A stretch of DNA of 64,000 bases from Chimonanthus salicifolius (GCA_013350335.1 CM023540.1:62059195-62123194), one strand, 5' to 3'. Shown: positions 1 through 12,497, numbered from the stretch's first letter. The notes: a model not told the origin generated them from the letters alone. Numbers and translations: made by a program.

Positions 1-1012
1 TTTGTTTATCGGATACACCGAATGGAGCGTGGACTCCTCCCTTGTGTTCCCTCCCACGCCATGCATGAGGTAATGAGTCCCATGATGCCATTTCATACTC
101 AAGTACATAATAGCATGGAAAATTAGTTCTTAAAAACATAACCAACATAAAAATCAATACATGAATATAATCCACAGTGTGCCAACAAGACCCGGTACCC
201 GTGACTCTGTACCGGGTACCCTCTACCCTGGTACTCGTGACCCGGTACCCGTGACCAAGTACCCGTGACCGGCTACCAGGTACCCACTACCCGATACCCT
301 AAACACGACACCCGTTACCCGATACCCGTCCTACATGCATGCAACCCGTCCGCAGACTACACCATGTCCAGTCCATTACCCGTCCTGCGGACGGTCCACA
401 CCCGTCCTGTGAACGGTAGAAACCTGTCCCATAGAGAGTGCAACCCGACCTCAGACTACATCCGATCCCTATCTGTTACCCGTCCTGCAGACTGTCCACA
501 CCCGTCCCACGGACGGTTGAAACCCATCCAAGAGACATGTAACCCGTCCGCAGACAACACCCTGTCCAACCTATTACCCGTCCTGCGGACGGTCAAAACC
601 CCTCCCGCGGACGGTAGACACCCGTCCACAGACGGTAGTACCCGTCCAGCAAACAGTGCACACCCGTGGACAGTCCTCTTTTGTTTGATGTTTGGTTTGA
701 CCCTTCCTCTTTGAATTTATTTCCTTATTCTTTTAAAACACTTTTAAGATCATCCATATAATTCATAAATGGATTTACTTTACTCATTAAACAAGGTTAA
801 GATTCATTCAATCTTGTTTATATATCGCACATCACCTTGCCGTTTCTTTCAATCATTCGACCATTCTTTGAATGGCTTTTACAGTCCATGGCCCATAACA
901 CTTTGGCCATCGATTTCAAATCAATAAATAGAATCCATAGGTTCGGTCAAGCTATGGCCAAATCTATGGATTCCCTTAGTTCATTCATTCCCATGTAAAG
1001 TAACCATAGAAC
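1..1012 (-). mobile_element. Partial gypsy LTR (type B), continuing off the window edge
   Basis: This stretch reads as the middle of a minus-strand gypsy LTR related to the complete solo LTR at 15432-19167. Matching landmarks occur in the same order. Near 20-35 there is a block containing gagcgtggactcctccc, also present near 16755. A catgcatgag block follows near 61 and 16960. Near 935-980 there is a block about a name-like motif cataggttcgg followed by tggattcccttag, matching 18205-18250. Between these lies a dyad array (separate entry) where the solo LTR carries its own unrelated array. The right edge at 1012 abuts a different LTR without any LTR terminus, so this copy is truncated by deletion or rearrangement. 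The 149-codon open frame at 265-714 is only a product of the repeats and is not called as a gene. Confidence 0.65.
188..675. repeat. Short tandem and dyad repeats (acccgtcc..ggacggt type)
   Basis: From 188 to about 310 the motif ggtacccgtgac recurs, including an inverted pair cccggtaccc / accgggtacc. From about 320 to 675 units of the form acccgtcc-N-ggacggt recur about every 20-45 bases; clear examples are near 378, 505, 575, 598 and 620. Each unit is an imperfect inverted repeat (ccgtcc with ggacgg) that could fold in RNA or single-stranded DNA. The array lies inside an LTR, at the position where related LTRs in this window carry different dyad arrays. Confidence 0.8.
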
Positions 1013-1924
1013 ACAACTTGTCCAGTAGGAATTCGATCAAGGAAATGCACAACGTGTGTAATACCAAAACCACATATGATAATAATCACATTGGGAAAAA
1101 CACATGTTATGACAAGTAAACGTTTCTCAAAGGAAATCAAAAGATATTAAAATATTATAATTAAAATCCAAACTTGATATTAATCACCTCATGATATACC
1201 ATGGGTGTCATGCATAAATGAAATTCCATCCCATACCCATGCATCAAATCATAGTTCTCTTTTCATTTCAATGGCTCTCAGTATTGGTCACTTATGTCCA
1301 CAGCATTTGAGGAGGCGACCACCAAGGGTGCTGTTACCCATCCACAAATTAACTGAGACTATTAGTAAAGTGTGAACTCCACCCTCTGCGCATGATTTCG
1401 GGACCTACCTAGGAGTTCTTTGGCCTAATTAATGCCGTAACAATCATATACAAGGACAGGGCCAAAGTCTAACACTTGTATTATCAATATACACGAGACC
1501 AAGTGAGGTCCGGACATTTTCTTCTTGGCTCGGTAACGTAAATCCCTCCCATCTAACCATGTATGCAGATCATGTATGCAATCATGATGACAAAACATAC
1601 ATCATACAGTTCTAACAAAGTAGGAACTTCCTACCTGATCTAGGGTGATCAACTAAAGAGGAATTCATGCGGTTGCTCGAATGGCGTCTGGATTACCTTT
1701 GGTTCCTTTTGTTCATGTACATGTTTCAAATCATAATTTTCATGTTATTATCACATAAAATCCTTTATCTAATTTATGTAGGTCTAGCCAAGACCTAAAT
1801 GGTCAACTGTATGATCTTCAAACTCTAAGGAATTCCATGTATATTTGATTTAATATCAAATACCCTAACCTTATTAAACTGTCCATGTCTCAGGCTGACA
1901 TATAGACTCTTTCTATACATCGCA

Positions 1925-2770
1925 TTTTGAACACAGCCGACACATCGATATTTTTCGATATGTCGTCTGGCTCTGTCTATTTATGTTCATGTTTTACAGT
2001 TGTTCTAATCCCATATGTATGACCCAGTCAATATATCTAGGGGTTAATTGGTCCGAAGTGTCGAGCAATGTCGACGTGTTCTTCTCAATTGTTCGTGTTT
2101 GTCTTTTGTTTTCAATTCATATGTATCGATCCAGTCGATACATATACTGGTGCATATAGTCGATGTGTCGACTCCACTTTCATTCTGGTTATTTACAGGC
2201 TGATACATCTACCTAGTTGATACATCGTCCTAGAACCAGATTGTCACCCTTTATTTTCAATTCAGTTCCACCCAGACCGATATATATTGGTCTGGTCGAT
2301 GCATCGCTCAGAGATCCGTGGGCATATCGACACAGTTGATATGTCCACCGATCCATTCTTCATTTGTCCTTTTTATTTTAGATCATCTCTAGGCCGACAT
2401 ATCGACTTCGTCGATACATCGTCCTGGGACTAGTTTGTCACATTTTTTTCCATCTCTGGTTCTACCATTCTCAGACCGACACATCGACTTTGTTGATGGG
2501 TCGTGCTGAGATCAGTTCATTATCCATTCGTTCCATATTATATATGTTGCATCTTAGGCCAACATATCGACATTGTAGATAGGTCGTCCCAAGATCAATT
2601 CAATCATTCGTACGTTTCATTTTCATTTCTGTCATATCCAAGCCGAGACGCCGACACAAGCGATGTGTCGTCCTGGGTTGGGTCCCTTCTGTCCAATATT
2701 TCGAAGTTTCCATCCGCTGGACTTCTTGTTCCAGACGACACATCGACAGAGTCGATGTCGGCTGGGTGGA
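1925..2770. repeat. Dyad repeat array (acatcgac..gtcgatgt type), block 1
   Basis: At least ten units of roughly 75-90 bases each contain a core such as gacatatcgac-N5-gtcgatacatcg, an imperfect inverted repeat. Cores are seen near 1937, 2045, 2120, 2205, 2280, 2330, 2395, 2477, 2558, 2645 and 2735. Between cores the sequence is T-rich and less conserved. The block lies just downstream (minus strand) of the candidate TATA box. It recurs in copy 2 at 52940-53830. Confidence 0.85.
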
Positions 2771-2810
2771 GTCAGAAGTCATGGATTCATCTTCCATGTC
2801 TTTCCTCTCC

Positions 2811-2818
2811 TTATATAT
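2811..2818 (-). promoter_or_regulatory. Candidate TATA box of LTR type A
   Basis: The minus strand reads gaatatataaggagagg, a good plant TATA-box match (tatataa) followed by a purine run. It lies about 950 bases into the LTR, a plausible U3/R position. The same sequence is kept in copy 2 at 53866-53873. No transcript evidence is available. Confidence 0.4.
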
Positions 2819-3349
2819 TCATTATTCTTAGTCATTTATCTCTTAAATCTGTTCATACATATTCTATAATCATCCTAGTGTGATTATTTTACTTAAAATC
2901 ATAATATAATCCACCTACCTCGAAGGATTTGTAGGTGTACCCGAGTGGATGAAGGATGAGCTCCTTGCCTCCTTCACTCCTTGTCGGCTCAATTTCTCCT
3001 TCTTCCTTTCCTCGGTTCTCTTTCCTTTCTCGGAGAAGACGAAGTCAGTAGAGAGGGGAGAAGGCACACTGTCGAGCTAAGGGCTGAGGCTCGAGTGAGA
3101 GGATGAGGTTGAGGGAGTGAGGGGGGTGATCGGGTATCCTTTTTCTCTTCTCTGTTTTCTCTTCTATTCTCCTTATCTTTTTTCTCCTCTTTCTTTTATT
3201 TCTTTCTCCTTCCCTCCCTTTCCAATTTCCTTTTGGTTTCCCTAGATTCTTGAATGGGATTTTGGAAAAGTGGAAACGGCGTGGGAAAATGGAAACGGCG
3301 TCGAATAAAGTGTGGTTGACGGTAGACAAAGCGTCTGCTAGAGATGTTT

Positions 3350-3625
3350 GAGTTATCCAGACACATTGACTTTGTCGATATGTCAATTGGTTTGATCTTG
3401 GTTTTTCACTGATACATCGACCACGTCAATGCATCCTCCTGGTAACTAACGCTTCGAGTTTGGATTTCAGTTCTCACCGAACACATCGACATCGATGCAT
3501 TCTCCTGACATCTTACGCCTCAGGTTCGGATTTCAGTTTTTCACCAACACATCAACCTAGTCGATGTATCATCTGGGAGAGTACATTTTACCGACACATC
3601 GACCTAGTCGATGTATCGTTGGAGG
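3350..3625. repeat. Dyad repeat array (acatcgac..gtcgatgt type), block 2
   Basis: Four to five further cores of the same family lie near 3360, 3412, 3480, 3548 and 3595, for example cgacacatcgacctagtcgatgtatcg written in overlapping halves. They lie upstream of the candidate TATA box on the minus strand, between it and the LTR start. The corresponding block in copy 2 is 54385-54650. Confidence 0.8.
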
Positions 3626-3770
3626 GGAAATTCTGTTTTCCTTACTTATTTCAACGTACATTCAATTCCATATTTTATTCACATTATTTGGACCAAAATC
3701 TTATTATGTATTTCATTTATTTAATAAAGAAATTACATAAAATAAGGAGTTAAAACTCCAGGTCCTTACA

Positions 3771-4390
3771 ATACTACCACATTTTGGAATTTTCATCTTG
3801 AAAATTAGACGAAAGGTTGGGTTCCAAAAGAAAACAAAAATTACACAAATAATTCTGGGTGAGATGCTCTCATTTCAGATTCCATTTCCCAAGTGGGTTC
3901 TTCATTTTCGTGTGTCCCCAGACCACTTTGACGAAGGGAATCACTCAGTTCCTTAGTACTTTTTGTTCGGCATCTAGATCCTAATAGGTCTCTCGATGTA
4001 GGTCACGTCGCTTTAAACATCTAGCTCCTGTACATCCAATACATGTGACGGATCGGGATTGTACTTCCGCAACATTGAGATGTGAAATACATCATGCATG
4101 ATTGCCGTCTGTGCGGGAAGTATTATGCGATATGCAACCTTGCCGATCTTCTCAATGATTGGGAATGGTCATATAAACGTTGGTGTCAATTTCCCTTTCT
4201 TCCCAAATCTCATCTGGCCTTTCCGTGGTGAGGCCTTTAAGAATACCAAGTCTCCCACTTCAAATGTCAAAGGTCTTCTACTCCTATCTGCATAGCTCTT
4301 CTGCCAATTCTGAGCAGTCAACAGGTGTTGATTATCTTTTCTCCACACGTTCTCAAATTATGACATACCATCAGCTTATTCTTCACTTGT
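3771..4390 (-). pseudogene. Gypsy pol remnant: integrase C-terminal end, copy 1
   Basis: Reading the minus strand from about 4390 down, the frames give a charged segment, then RFGKKGKL, then a PF.IIEKIGKVAYRI segment (the GPY/F-like module), then MHDVFHISMLRKYNPDPSHV near 4125-4045, and a THLGNG..NESISP tail near 3890. This order is typical of the integrase C-terminus of plant chromoviruses (Tekay/Del), which ends just before the 3' LTR. Several in-frame stops and probable frameshifts break it, so it cannot make a full product. The integrase catalytic core, reverse transcriptase and gag are absent. Sequence further upstream (above 4400) shows no pol similarity, so the element is internally deleted. 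Confidence 0.75.
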
Positions 4391-5939
4391 ACTCATCTTC
4401 TCGTTAAATTCTCATACTCGAATCGTTGTTAATGTCTATTGGGATGTGTTATTCAATGACGCTACGCCAGAACGTCCTAATTATTTGAACCTTGGTTTTC
4501 AGTCGATCAGATCTTATCCATCACGGGTTTAGCCCATCATAAAATCTTTATCCGAAAAGTACCCCGTATTCTTCTTTAAGGCCATACTCTAAGTATGAAT
4601 CTATACATCCATGGATCCCGTGTTTTCTGTAGAATCACTATGCTCGTCGCGATTCTCATATAAACTGATATATTTCACTTCACTTGGCATCATGATGTTT
4701 TCAATACATGCAGACGTCATGTTCACTCATCTGCCCTTGATGTAAGATTAGTGACAACCTCACCCCTCACCAGTAGGCTGCCAATGAGGTAGCCTGCCGA
4801 TGCGATATCCTGTGCTCATCAAACACCCGCTTAAGTATCATCTTCCCACATGGACTATTGGATTTCTTGGTCTCACACCTCTCCACCAAGAGGACAGATA
4901 AGTGCCTCATTCTCAATCAAATTTCCCGTATGAAGCCTCATCTCCTAAGCCACAAATCACAATTTGCAAATCTGATTTCATAATGCCATTCATATTGTTG
5001 TTATACACGGATACACAGTGCGGCCATCACATTCGTACATAGGGTACAAGTATTGTAATCCAACACATGGAAATCAAACCTAAATGAATCTGTCAACCAG
5101 CGTTCTAGTAATCAAGTACATCGTTCACATGAGGCTATCACATTACACAATCTATAGCGGTCTACACCACGTGATCATATCACTATCGCTCATATCAATT
5201 TATGAGTTTCAAATACTTCCATGCCTTAATCAACATACCGTTTTAATTATCTTACATGTGGACTTTACTCAATTCTACATTGGCCTATACCTTGGTCAAA
5301 CTACAACATTTAAACTTGTCACATACGTCACATTACCACAATGTCCTCACTTCTAGTTTTGGTAATCCTTAAATGGTTACCTTCATTATTAGTCACAATC
5401 ATCGATAATCCAATAGGTGATGCCGTCCGTGAACATTCGCCATATTTAGGAGACCTATTGAGGTCCACCACATTTCACATTGTTAAGCACTGAAATCTTA
5501 CATTTTTACCCCTCATTATTGGACCAGTTAGTTCTCAATTTTGTATATATTGGTGCATTTAATATAATTTCTTAGTTTTGTAGATTAAAATGGAGAATAC
5601 AGGAAATCAAGCTAAGTCAGTGGATAATTGCTAGTTTTGAGCTTAAAATAGAAGATCTGGAATTTTAGTAATTAATTCAGGCCACTTTTAGGTTTTCATG
5701 TAAATTGGTTAGTCTAGATCCGGTTATGAGAGTCTAGACTTAATCAATATTTTAGATTTTAAAGTGGTGGAGTTAATTATTTAATTCCTGGGAGAGAGAA
5801 CATGCAATTCAATTGCCAAAGACTAAAAATCAAGATCAAATGGGCCAGAGATCCACTTCAATTGGGCCAAGCTAAGCTCCACAGGCTATCATTGGGCCAG
5901 GCCACAGGCAGTCCATGTGCATTTCACAGATGAGCTAAC
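4391..5939. other. Non-coding part of the 4.9-kb duplicated segment
   Basis: No gene or domain is recognised. Open frames such as 5084-5356 show no family features and recur only because the segment is duplicated (at 55421-56951). From about 5490 the character changes to a T-rich tract with phrases such as ttgggccaggcc that resemble LTR or leader sequence. Homology with the second copy stops at about 5939, just after gagcta. Confidence 0.6.
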
Positions 5940-8136
5940 AGACAAGGTTTCAGTGGGATTGAAGTTGAAGAAGGTCTCTTGGACCTACATTGGGAAAGAA
6001 TGCTCGGGAATGGTTTGGGGCTTTCAGTTTGGACATTTGAATGGGCATGTGTGGAGTTGGAATTGGGTCTAAGGACCGAAAGTGGAGGTAGATAATTGAG
6101 GGAAATGGGTTTAATTGTGATATTAAGCTGGATTATTAGAATAATTTGGAGTTTCCTCATGGGTTGAGTGGGTTCACCTTAGTTGGGGGTCAAATTTATG
6201 GTATAAATTGGATGTTTTGCTTCTAAGCTTAAATTGGGCCTAATCTATGGACTAAATAAGTGTTACTTGCGTTCTTATGTTGATTAGATCCCTCTAACCA
6301 AACCTCGGAGCCCAGCAAGTTGAGAATCAACTCAGAACCTTCTAAATGCCCAAGGTGAGGAACGCTACACACCCTAATTGATGTTTGTATGCTATTTTGG
6401 AGCTCTTTCCACGATAAATTGATTGTATTCATATGTGTTGTAGTATGAATCTATATGAATGCTTGTAAACCATATTAATGAAGATGAATTGTGAGTGGAA
6501 TTGTAATATGATAAATAGTGAAGACCTTTTTGAAGGGCTAAATTGGTTATTGATGAGGAAATATGGGTTTGGATCCCCTTGTGAATTAAAATGTGGAACC
6601 AATGAGATAAAGCCCTATGGGATGGACTAGTATTGGGCTAAATTGCAAAGAAGGCATGGTGTATCGCCATATGCGCCCATTTAAATATCCTGAGATTCGA
6701 AATGGTCCAATTTTCATGGTCAACCCTTAATCATGAGGTTAAAGCAAATGTATGAAGTTTATGGAATTGTTATGCCTACTATCCTTGATAATTGTACATC
6801 TCTAATGCATGTATGATGTGATTTGTATGTCCATTTCACTTTGGTTGTGTTCCCCTTTGTATTACACACTAAGTTAACTAGGGTGTGGGTATGGGGAATG
6901 GTGTTAATTGGGCATGACTACTTGTAAGTGGGATTAGACCCTAGGGGTAGATAGCATTGTACCTTTCCCCTTTGGATTCCCACTAGTGAATCTACCCAAC
7001 TTCTTAGAGGAGGTTGGAGTGGCAATAGAACGAATGAGAACATGAAACCCTATCGGAACGGTGGCATTGGCTACGAAGACTTAGTCCCGTAGGATTGTCG
7101 TTGAGGAGTAGGACCCTCACATGCCACCCGCTAGAGGGCGCTCTCACGGCTATTGAGCACACATGGTGTGCATTGATGCACAAGGTTAGATACATGGATG
7201 TCCTACGAGGGTAGTACTAACCAGGTGAGGCACTATTGTTTATGCACGGGGTTAGGCACCATATACATCTTGGGTGATGGGCCAAGCTAGTAAGGCACGA
7301 TTCGACCACCTTAGAGCGTGACTAAATCACACATGAGGTGAAGGGACGTAGGGAGAGGTAGACGAGAGCACGCTAGACGTGAGTCATCCGCTTAATAAGT
7401 CATGGGCTCTAAGTCTCGCTAAGGGTCGTTAGATATTTCTGATGTTATGGTTGCTCGTTCCATAGAGGTATCCAGTTGAGGGCTTAGTTCCCCAGTGATG
7501 ATAAGATAGCATAACATATTGCATAACATTGCTTATATTCCATTTCATACATCATCATGCGGGTGCGTGAGTGTGTAGCATACATGTATTTCCTCATTGA
7601 GCTTGTTTATGCTCACCTCCTTCCAGTTTCATGCAATGTTGCACCGACAGGGTCCGAGGGACCAAGGGGGCGGCCATAGACTACACATCTTGTTGATTTC
7701 TACACACAGCGCACTCATTATGAGATTTTGGTGTTTTGTTTCACATGGTTATGTTTATTATCGATGTTGTTTAATGATAAAACATGTATATTTACGTTAA
7801 ACTTATGGATTATGTAATTGGGACCTCGAAGAAGACTATTTGAATTACGTTGAAGTTTGGGATATTATATTGATAGTTTTGTTAGAGATAAGAATGATTA
7901 TGATATGTGGTTTGGACAAGTGCTTTTGTAGAGGCTAAGATTGGTCCACATATCCAACTTTTAGGGGAGATTTTGCTCAAAATTCAGTAAGGGCCCCACA
8001 TCCCTAAAATGATCTAAGGTCTTATATATGGTTTGCACGTGTGCTTCCCACGTACGACTTTTAATATTTATTATGAGACATCTGAAAATAAAAAATTTAT
8101 CCCCATCTTGTGCCGCTTTTGGGCCAGGGCATGACA
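5940..8136 (+). mobile_element. Gypsy-type LTR fragment (type F), plus strand, 5' truncated
   Basis: The 3' end, gggccagggcatgaca at 8121-8136, is the counterpart of the minus-strand terminus of the solo LTR at 11829-14182. Colinear landmarks include ggcctaatctatggac near 6237, the gtaggattgtcgttgaggagtagg block near 7090, ctctcacggctattgagcacac near 7140 and agtcatgggctctaagtctcgc near 7400. The TGTAATGGCCCGG start of the family is missing; the left edge joins the 4.9-kb duplicated segment. No primer-binding site follows the right end, so this is a 3' LTR, a solo LTR or a fragment. The small open frames here (5924-6160, 7004-7195, 7597-7800) are taken as chance. Confidence 0.65.
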
Positions 8137-11100
8137 GATATCCTGGATATAAGTTGATATTTAAAAAAATAAATAAATAAGATGATATAATACAAAGGAT
8201 TCAAGTCCAAGCTCCAATCAATCTAAATTAGTTAAACTTCAACACAACTCAAATTATATTTATAGAACTCGATCACTATTTCAAATTTGAAACGTATTTA
8301 TTATTATTATTATATTAAAAATAAATTATATGTTATATACATTTTATATTTATACATAATTTTAATTAAAAATTAAATTTTATAAATTATAATGCACATT
8401 TTGATTTTTAGGTCAAACTTAGGATTTTGTATAATAGGCCTGAGTCGAACCAGATTTTAATTCAAGTGTGATAGTTTAAGAAAAAAATGAGTTTAACTCG
8501 AGCTTAAGTCACCTAACTTGATTTTTTGTAATAACTTTTTCATGTAAATATAAATTAGACCCGACAAAATTGCACCTCTACGATATATCAACGCGTTAAA
8601 CAAATGAAGATTTCGATTATGCTGAAAATAATTTTAAAGGTATCAAAGTATCCTAATTCTTGGTAATTGAAAATTTGAAAAAAATGGCCCTCTGTTTTCT
8701 CTAGTGGATGCTATAAAGTTTAAAAATACATTTTCTTTTAATTTCCATCGCCAATCAAATTGACTTCATACCACAAGCATATCTTGGCTAAATAAATAAA
8801 AGAAAATCGTGAGCTTAAATAATTTCAATTTAAAAGTGCATTTGACTAAATAAAGCAAAGGTTTTTAAAGATCTCTCTTGACAGAAGAGGAAAGCATAAA
8901 AAAAATGTATTAGATTAATTTTTTCTACTAAGATTTTTTAACTAAGATATATTAATGAAATATGTCATTAAATAGATCTCAGAATCCACATAGTTGAATG
9001 TGATGTAAATAGAATTATAAGAATAAATTTGTATATGAAATTTTATTTTTATATGATAATCTTATCTCTTGATTTTAAATTTTTTAAAATCAAAATAAAA
9101 TTTGATATTCTCTTTAATTTTTTTGTAAGTGCATTATTGTAAGTTTCATATAAAGGTAATGTAAGTCATTTGAATCATTTGAGAAAGTGGTCAACAGTGG
9201 AATTAATATAAATTTCCTTTAACCATTACTAAGGGTGTTTTTGAGATTTTCATATACACATTGGACGGTTTCTTAATAATATAAAAAGCTGAGGGGCCTT
9301 TCATTTAAAATTGTTTAAAACTCAAATGGTTTTTTTTTATTTTCTCAAATTATTTTCTTAACAATTTTTCCATTACACTTATTTGATTGTAAAACGGACA
9401 AATGTAGTTATCACACGTATTGCTTGCATGCACCTGGAGAAAGCATGTATAAATCTCATTAATCTATTAACAGTTCATCATCCTGATTCTTTTTCAATTT
9501 TATCCTTTATTTTATCTTTTAACTTAGAGTAAAAAATAGATTGTACTCATACAAAGGAAGTGTTAGGTCGGTATTGGCATAATACAATGTATCAATGATT
9601 GCAAGTCGATATACCTTTGTCCGCATCCATCCATCATCCTTTCATCACTTGTCCGGACTCAGACTGTAACACACCGATGCATTGTGACCGATACATTGCA
9701 ACCTTAATATTTTTAAAATATTGCAGCCAATACACAATGTATCAATTGTATTTTTTACCATGATTTTAAGCTGAAGGATTAAATGAGAAAAATATCAAAA
9801 TTACATTTTTTCAGAAGGGACAGAAGCAACAGTAAGGGGAGGAATTCAAGAATCAAGATACCTAAAGAACGTTTGACTGTTCTTATGTTAGAGAAGAAAG
9901 GCCGAACGATCCTAAAAGACGTTCAGAAGGTGCGAAAAAATTATAATTTTTTTAAAAAACGAGAAGGTAACACTGAAATTTTGTACGAAAATTTGAATTC
10001 TCGTGTCTCCTTAAACAAACATCCCGAGTCTAAATGGACATCCATTAGAAAAGTAAAGAAACTAAAGATATTTTTGAATTTTTCCGTGTACAAATTTACA
10101 AATTTGATTAACTTGAGAAATCGCCATCCCTAATTCTAGATTAATTAAAACATCAAATATATCACCACTAATACTAAATTAAGTAAAAATCATGTAGCGG
10201 ATCCCACTTTTAATCGAGTGGATGAACGAATGAGTATCTCAATTCTCAAAATTCATCGAGTGGAATATCTTTATACGTACTCATGGTTATAGTTTAGGCT
10301 AGGCATGGCAGTTTTTGACTCACATGTGAACCAGCAAGCTGACTCAATTTGAAAAAAGAAAAAAAAGAGATTTGATTGTATTTTGCGCGTAAGTACTAAA
10401 ACACTTGAGTATTTTATAATTTTTTATCTTAAATGTTTAAGCCAATTGTTATAAATTATTTTACTATCAGATAATTTCTCTCAAACTATAATCTCTTTTG
10501 GTTGAAATATCTCTCCCTCTTCTAAGCAAACCACTAGTCCAACATCTCCATCTACACACGTACTGTATCTAGATGAGAGATGCATTTTAATATAGCTTGT
10601 GAAATCAACCGTTTGCACTATCTATTCTTTTTTGTAAATTAATCTATAAATTAATACTTTTTAAAGTAATATTATTTTGTGATTTTTTGTATTTCACTTT
10701 TTTATCTTGCAATTCATAAAAAACCAACATCAAACATAAAATAAAAATGTTTTAAAATTACATAAAAATGTTTTAAAATGTTTTATTTACATTTCACTCT
10801 TTGCCGCAATGCACATCTAAAAATAGGGTACAAGATACTAATTATAGTGGTGATTTAAATTTCACATAGTCGTAACATTAATATAAATTATGGGTCTTTT
10901 TTTTTTAACGGGGAATCTCTATTTTTTTCTTACAAAGTTTTCTCTCAATTTAAGTATATTCAACGATGGCCATTGTATGGTGAAGGATGCAGTTTATGTG
11001 GGCTTGCCGTAAACCCACTGAGTTCAAATGGGTTAGTGAAATTTCAATGGTTGACTCTCATACTCGATGAATTTGAACTTTTGGATTTGTTGGAAGATTT

Positions 11101-11418
11101 ATTTGTATACGAACAGAGATAAAAGAAAATTTAGTATTTTTCTTTAAAATTTTCTTCAAATATTTATGTATCTTATTTTATCCACTAAAATGCATTTCAT
11201 GTAGTTTCCATCCTAAGTCGACTACAATAATAATAATAATAAAAGACAGGTGAAGAATAGAAATTTTTAACAGTTGTGAGACAAGAACATGGGAATCTAA
11301 GAACACCTCTTATGTGGATCCTACGACAGATGCACCGTGGTGAAAACTTTGATGGTTGTAATTTGCTTATTTTGCATGAATTTGAATCTCTCGATGTTTT
11401 AGTTTTGTGTTAATTTGA
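8137..11418. other. AT-rich intergenic DNA without recognised features
   Basis: The sequence is strongly AT-rich with many A and T runs. The 116-codon frame at 9783-10133 is lysine- and asparagine-rich, as expected from base composition, and lacks any domain signature; it is not called as a gene. No LTR ends, RNA gene or tandem array were seen. Confidence 0.55.
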
Positions 11419-11828
11419 AGATTTGGTGTTAATTTTTTTGATTTATTCTTTTTACATTTTAAATGTCATCTGTATTGTATATTTTTATTTGTTGAATTTT
11501 AAAATATTTATTTAATTAGTTTTCTACTTAATAAATGACAAAAGAATTGGAAATTGATAAAATATATGGTGCATGAAAGAAGCTCCAGTATTTTGAAGAA
11601 AAAGATAATTCGCAATTCATAATAAATGGCTAAAAAGTAAAAATATTTTTACAAATCAGGGTGAGATTTAAGTCATAATAAAATTTTAAATTCTTAGATA
11701 GATTGTTATTAAGGTTGTTGAATACTAAAATCAGACCTTTCTATAATTAAATAATGGACCTATAGTATTAAGGAATACAATTTTTTTTCTCATGCTTGTT
11801 TTCACCTTTGTTGTCAATCAAAGCTTTT
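11419..11828 (+). repeat. 0.93-kb repeat, left part, interrupted copy
   Basis: This matches, in inverted orientation, 48310-48720; for example gatttggtgttaatt near 11420 and gataaaatatatggtgcatgaaagaagc near 11555. Homology resumes after the solo LTR at 14183 and runs to 14709. The nature of the repeat is unknown: it shows no coding potential and no clear terminal structure. Confidence 0.75.
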
Positions 11829-12497
11829 TGTTATGCCTTGACCCAAAACATAGGTACGTGACGAGGAATAATTTTACTTTCTCGATTATCACACGTGGGA
11901 AACACACGTGTTCATACAACTTAAACTCAAAATCCATAAATAATCTTAAATACCATTAATACTTGGATATAAATTCTCTACCATAAATGTTATCAAACAT
12001 TATAGAATTTATTACTACAAACCCTCAAAAAATAAAATAGTAAAAGCAACATCACCAACTCAAATCAAATAACTAAATAAATAAAGGAATCAACTCAAAT
12101 ATGTAGGGCATCCTAAGTAGCATAATAACTAAGCTCTTCTTTGTGGTCCTTCAGACTCATTCGGTGCATCATTACCTGAAATTGTAAGGACGTGAGTATA
12201 AACAATACTCAGTGAGAAAATATGTATGCCACACACCTATATACCCACAAAATAATAATGTATGAAATGGAACATGAATTATGCTATGCAACACTGCTAT
12301 GCTATCAACATCATCGCTGTGAGCACAATGTCCACCCAATGACACATATATGGAACGGGCTGTCAAACATTATGATCCCTTGAGGGACATAAGCCACGAC
12401 TTACAAGTGGGAGCTCCAAACAATATAGATAATCTACCTCACCTTGCGTCCCTTCACCACTCTGATGATTAAGTCAGTTCTAAGGTGATCAATATAC

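Larger units (their letters stand above)
1013..3770 (-). mobile_element. 3' LTR of Tekay/Del-like gypsy element (type A, copy 1), truncated
   Basis: On the minus strand the LTR begins at 3770 with TGTAAGGACCTGG, directly after a purine-rich stretch (complement of 3771-3780) that fits a polypurine tract. The adjoining minus-strand sequence at 3771-4390 encodes the integrase C-terminus, so this is a 3' LTR. It contains a candidate TATA box at 2811-2818 and two blocks of dyad repeats. It ends abruptly at 1013, inside the conserved agtaggaattc block, whereas copy 2 (51599-54794) continues for about 480 further bases toward its U5 end. Identity to copy 2 is about 95% by eye. The family assignment rests on the pol remnant and on the related LTR with an initiator-Met primer site at 61780. 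Confidence 0.75.

Noticed and set aside
188..675. Possible CRISPR-like array of regularly spaced repeats
   Set aside because: Units are degenerate, spacing irregular, there are no unique spacers of constant length and the setting is plant LTR DNA.
265..714. 149-codon open frame over the acccgt repeats
   Set aside because: Composed entirely of repeat units; no stops only because of biased composition. It lies inside an LTR.
3045..3386. 113-codon minus frame
   Set aside because: Lys/Glu/Arg-rich low-complexity product of the CT-rich stretch of the LTR; the second copy does not keep it intact (only 54237-54458 remains open).
9783..10133. 116-codon plus frame in AT-rich DNA
   Set aside because: Lys/Asn-rich as expected from composition; no motif, no neighbouring gene and no repeat context.
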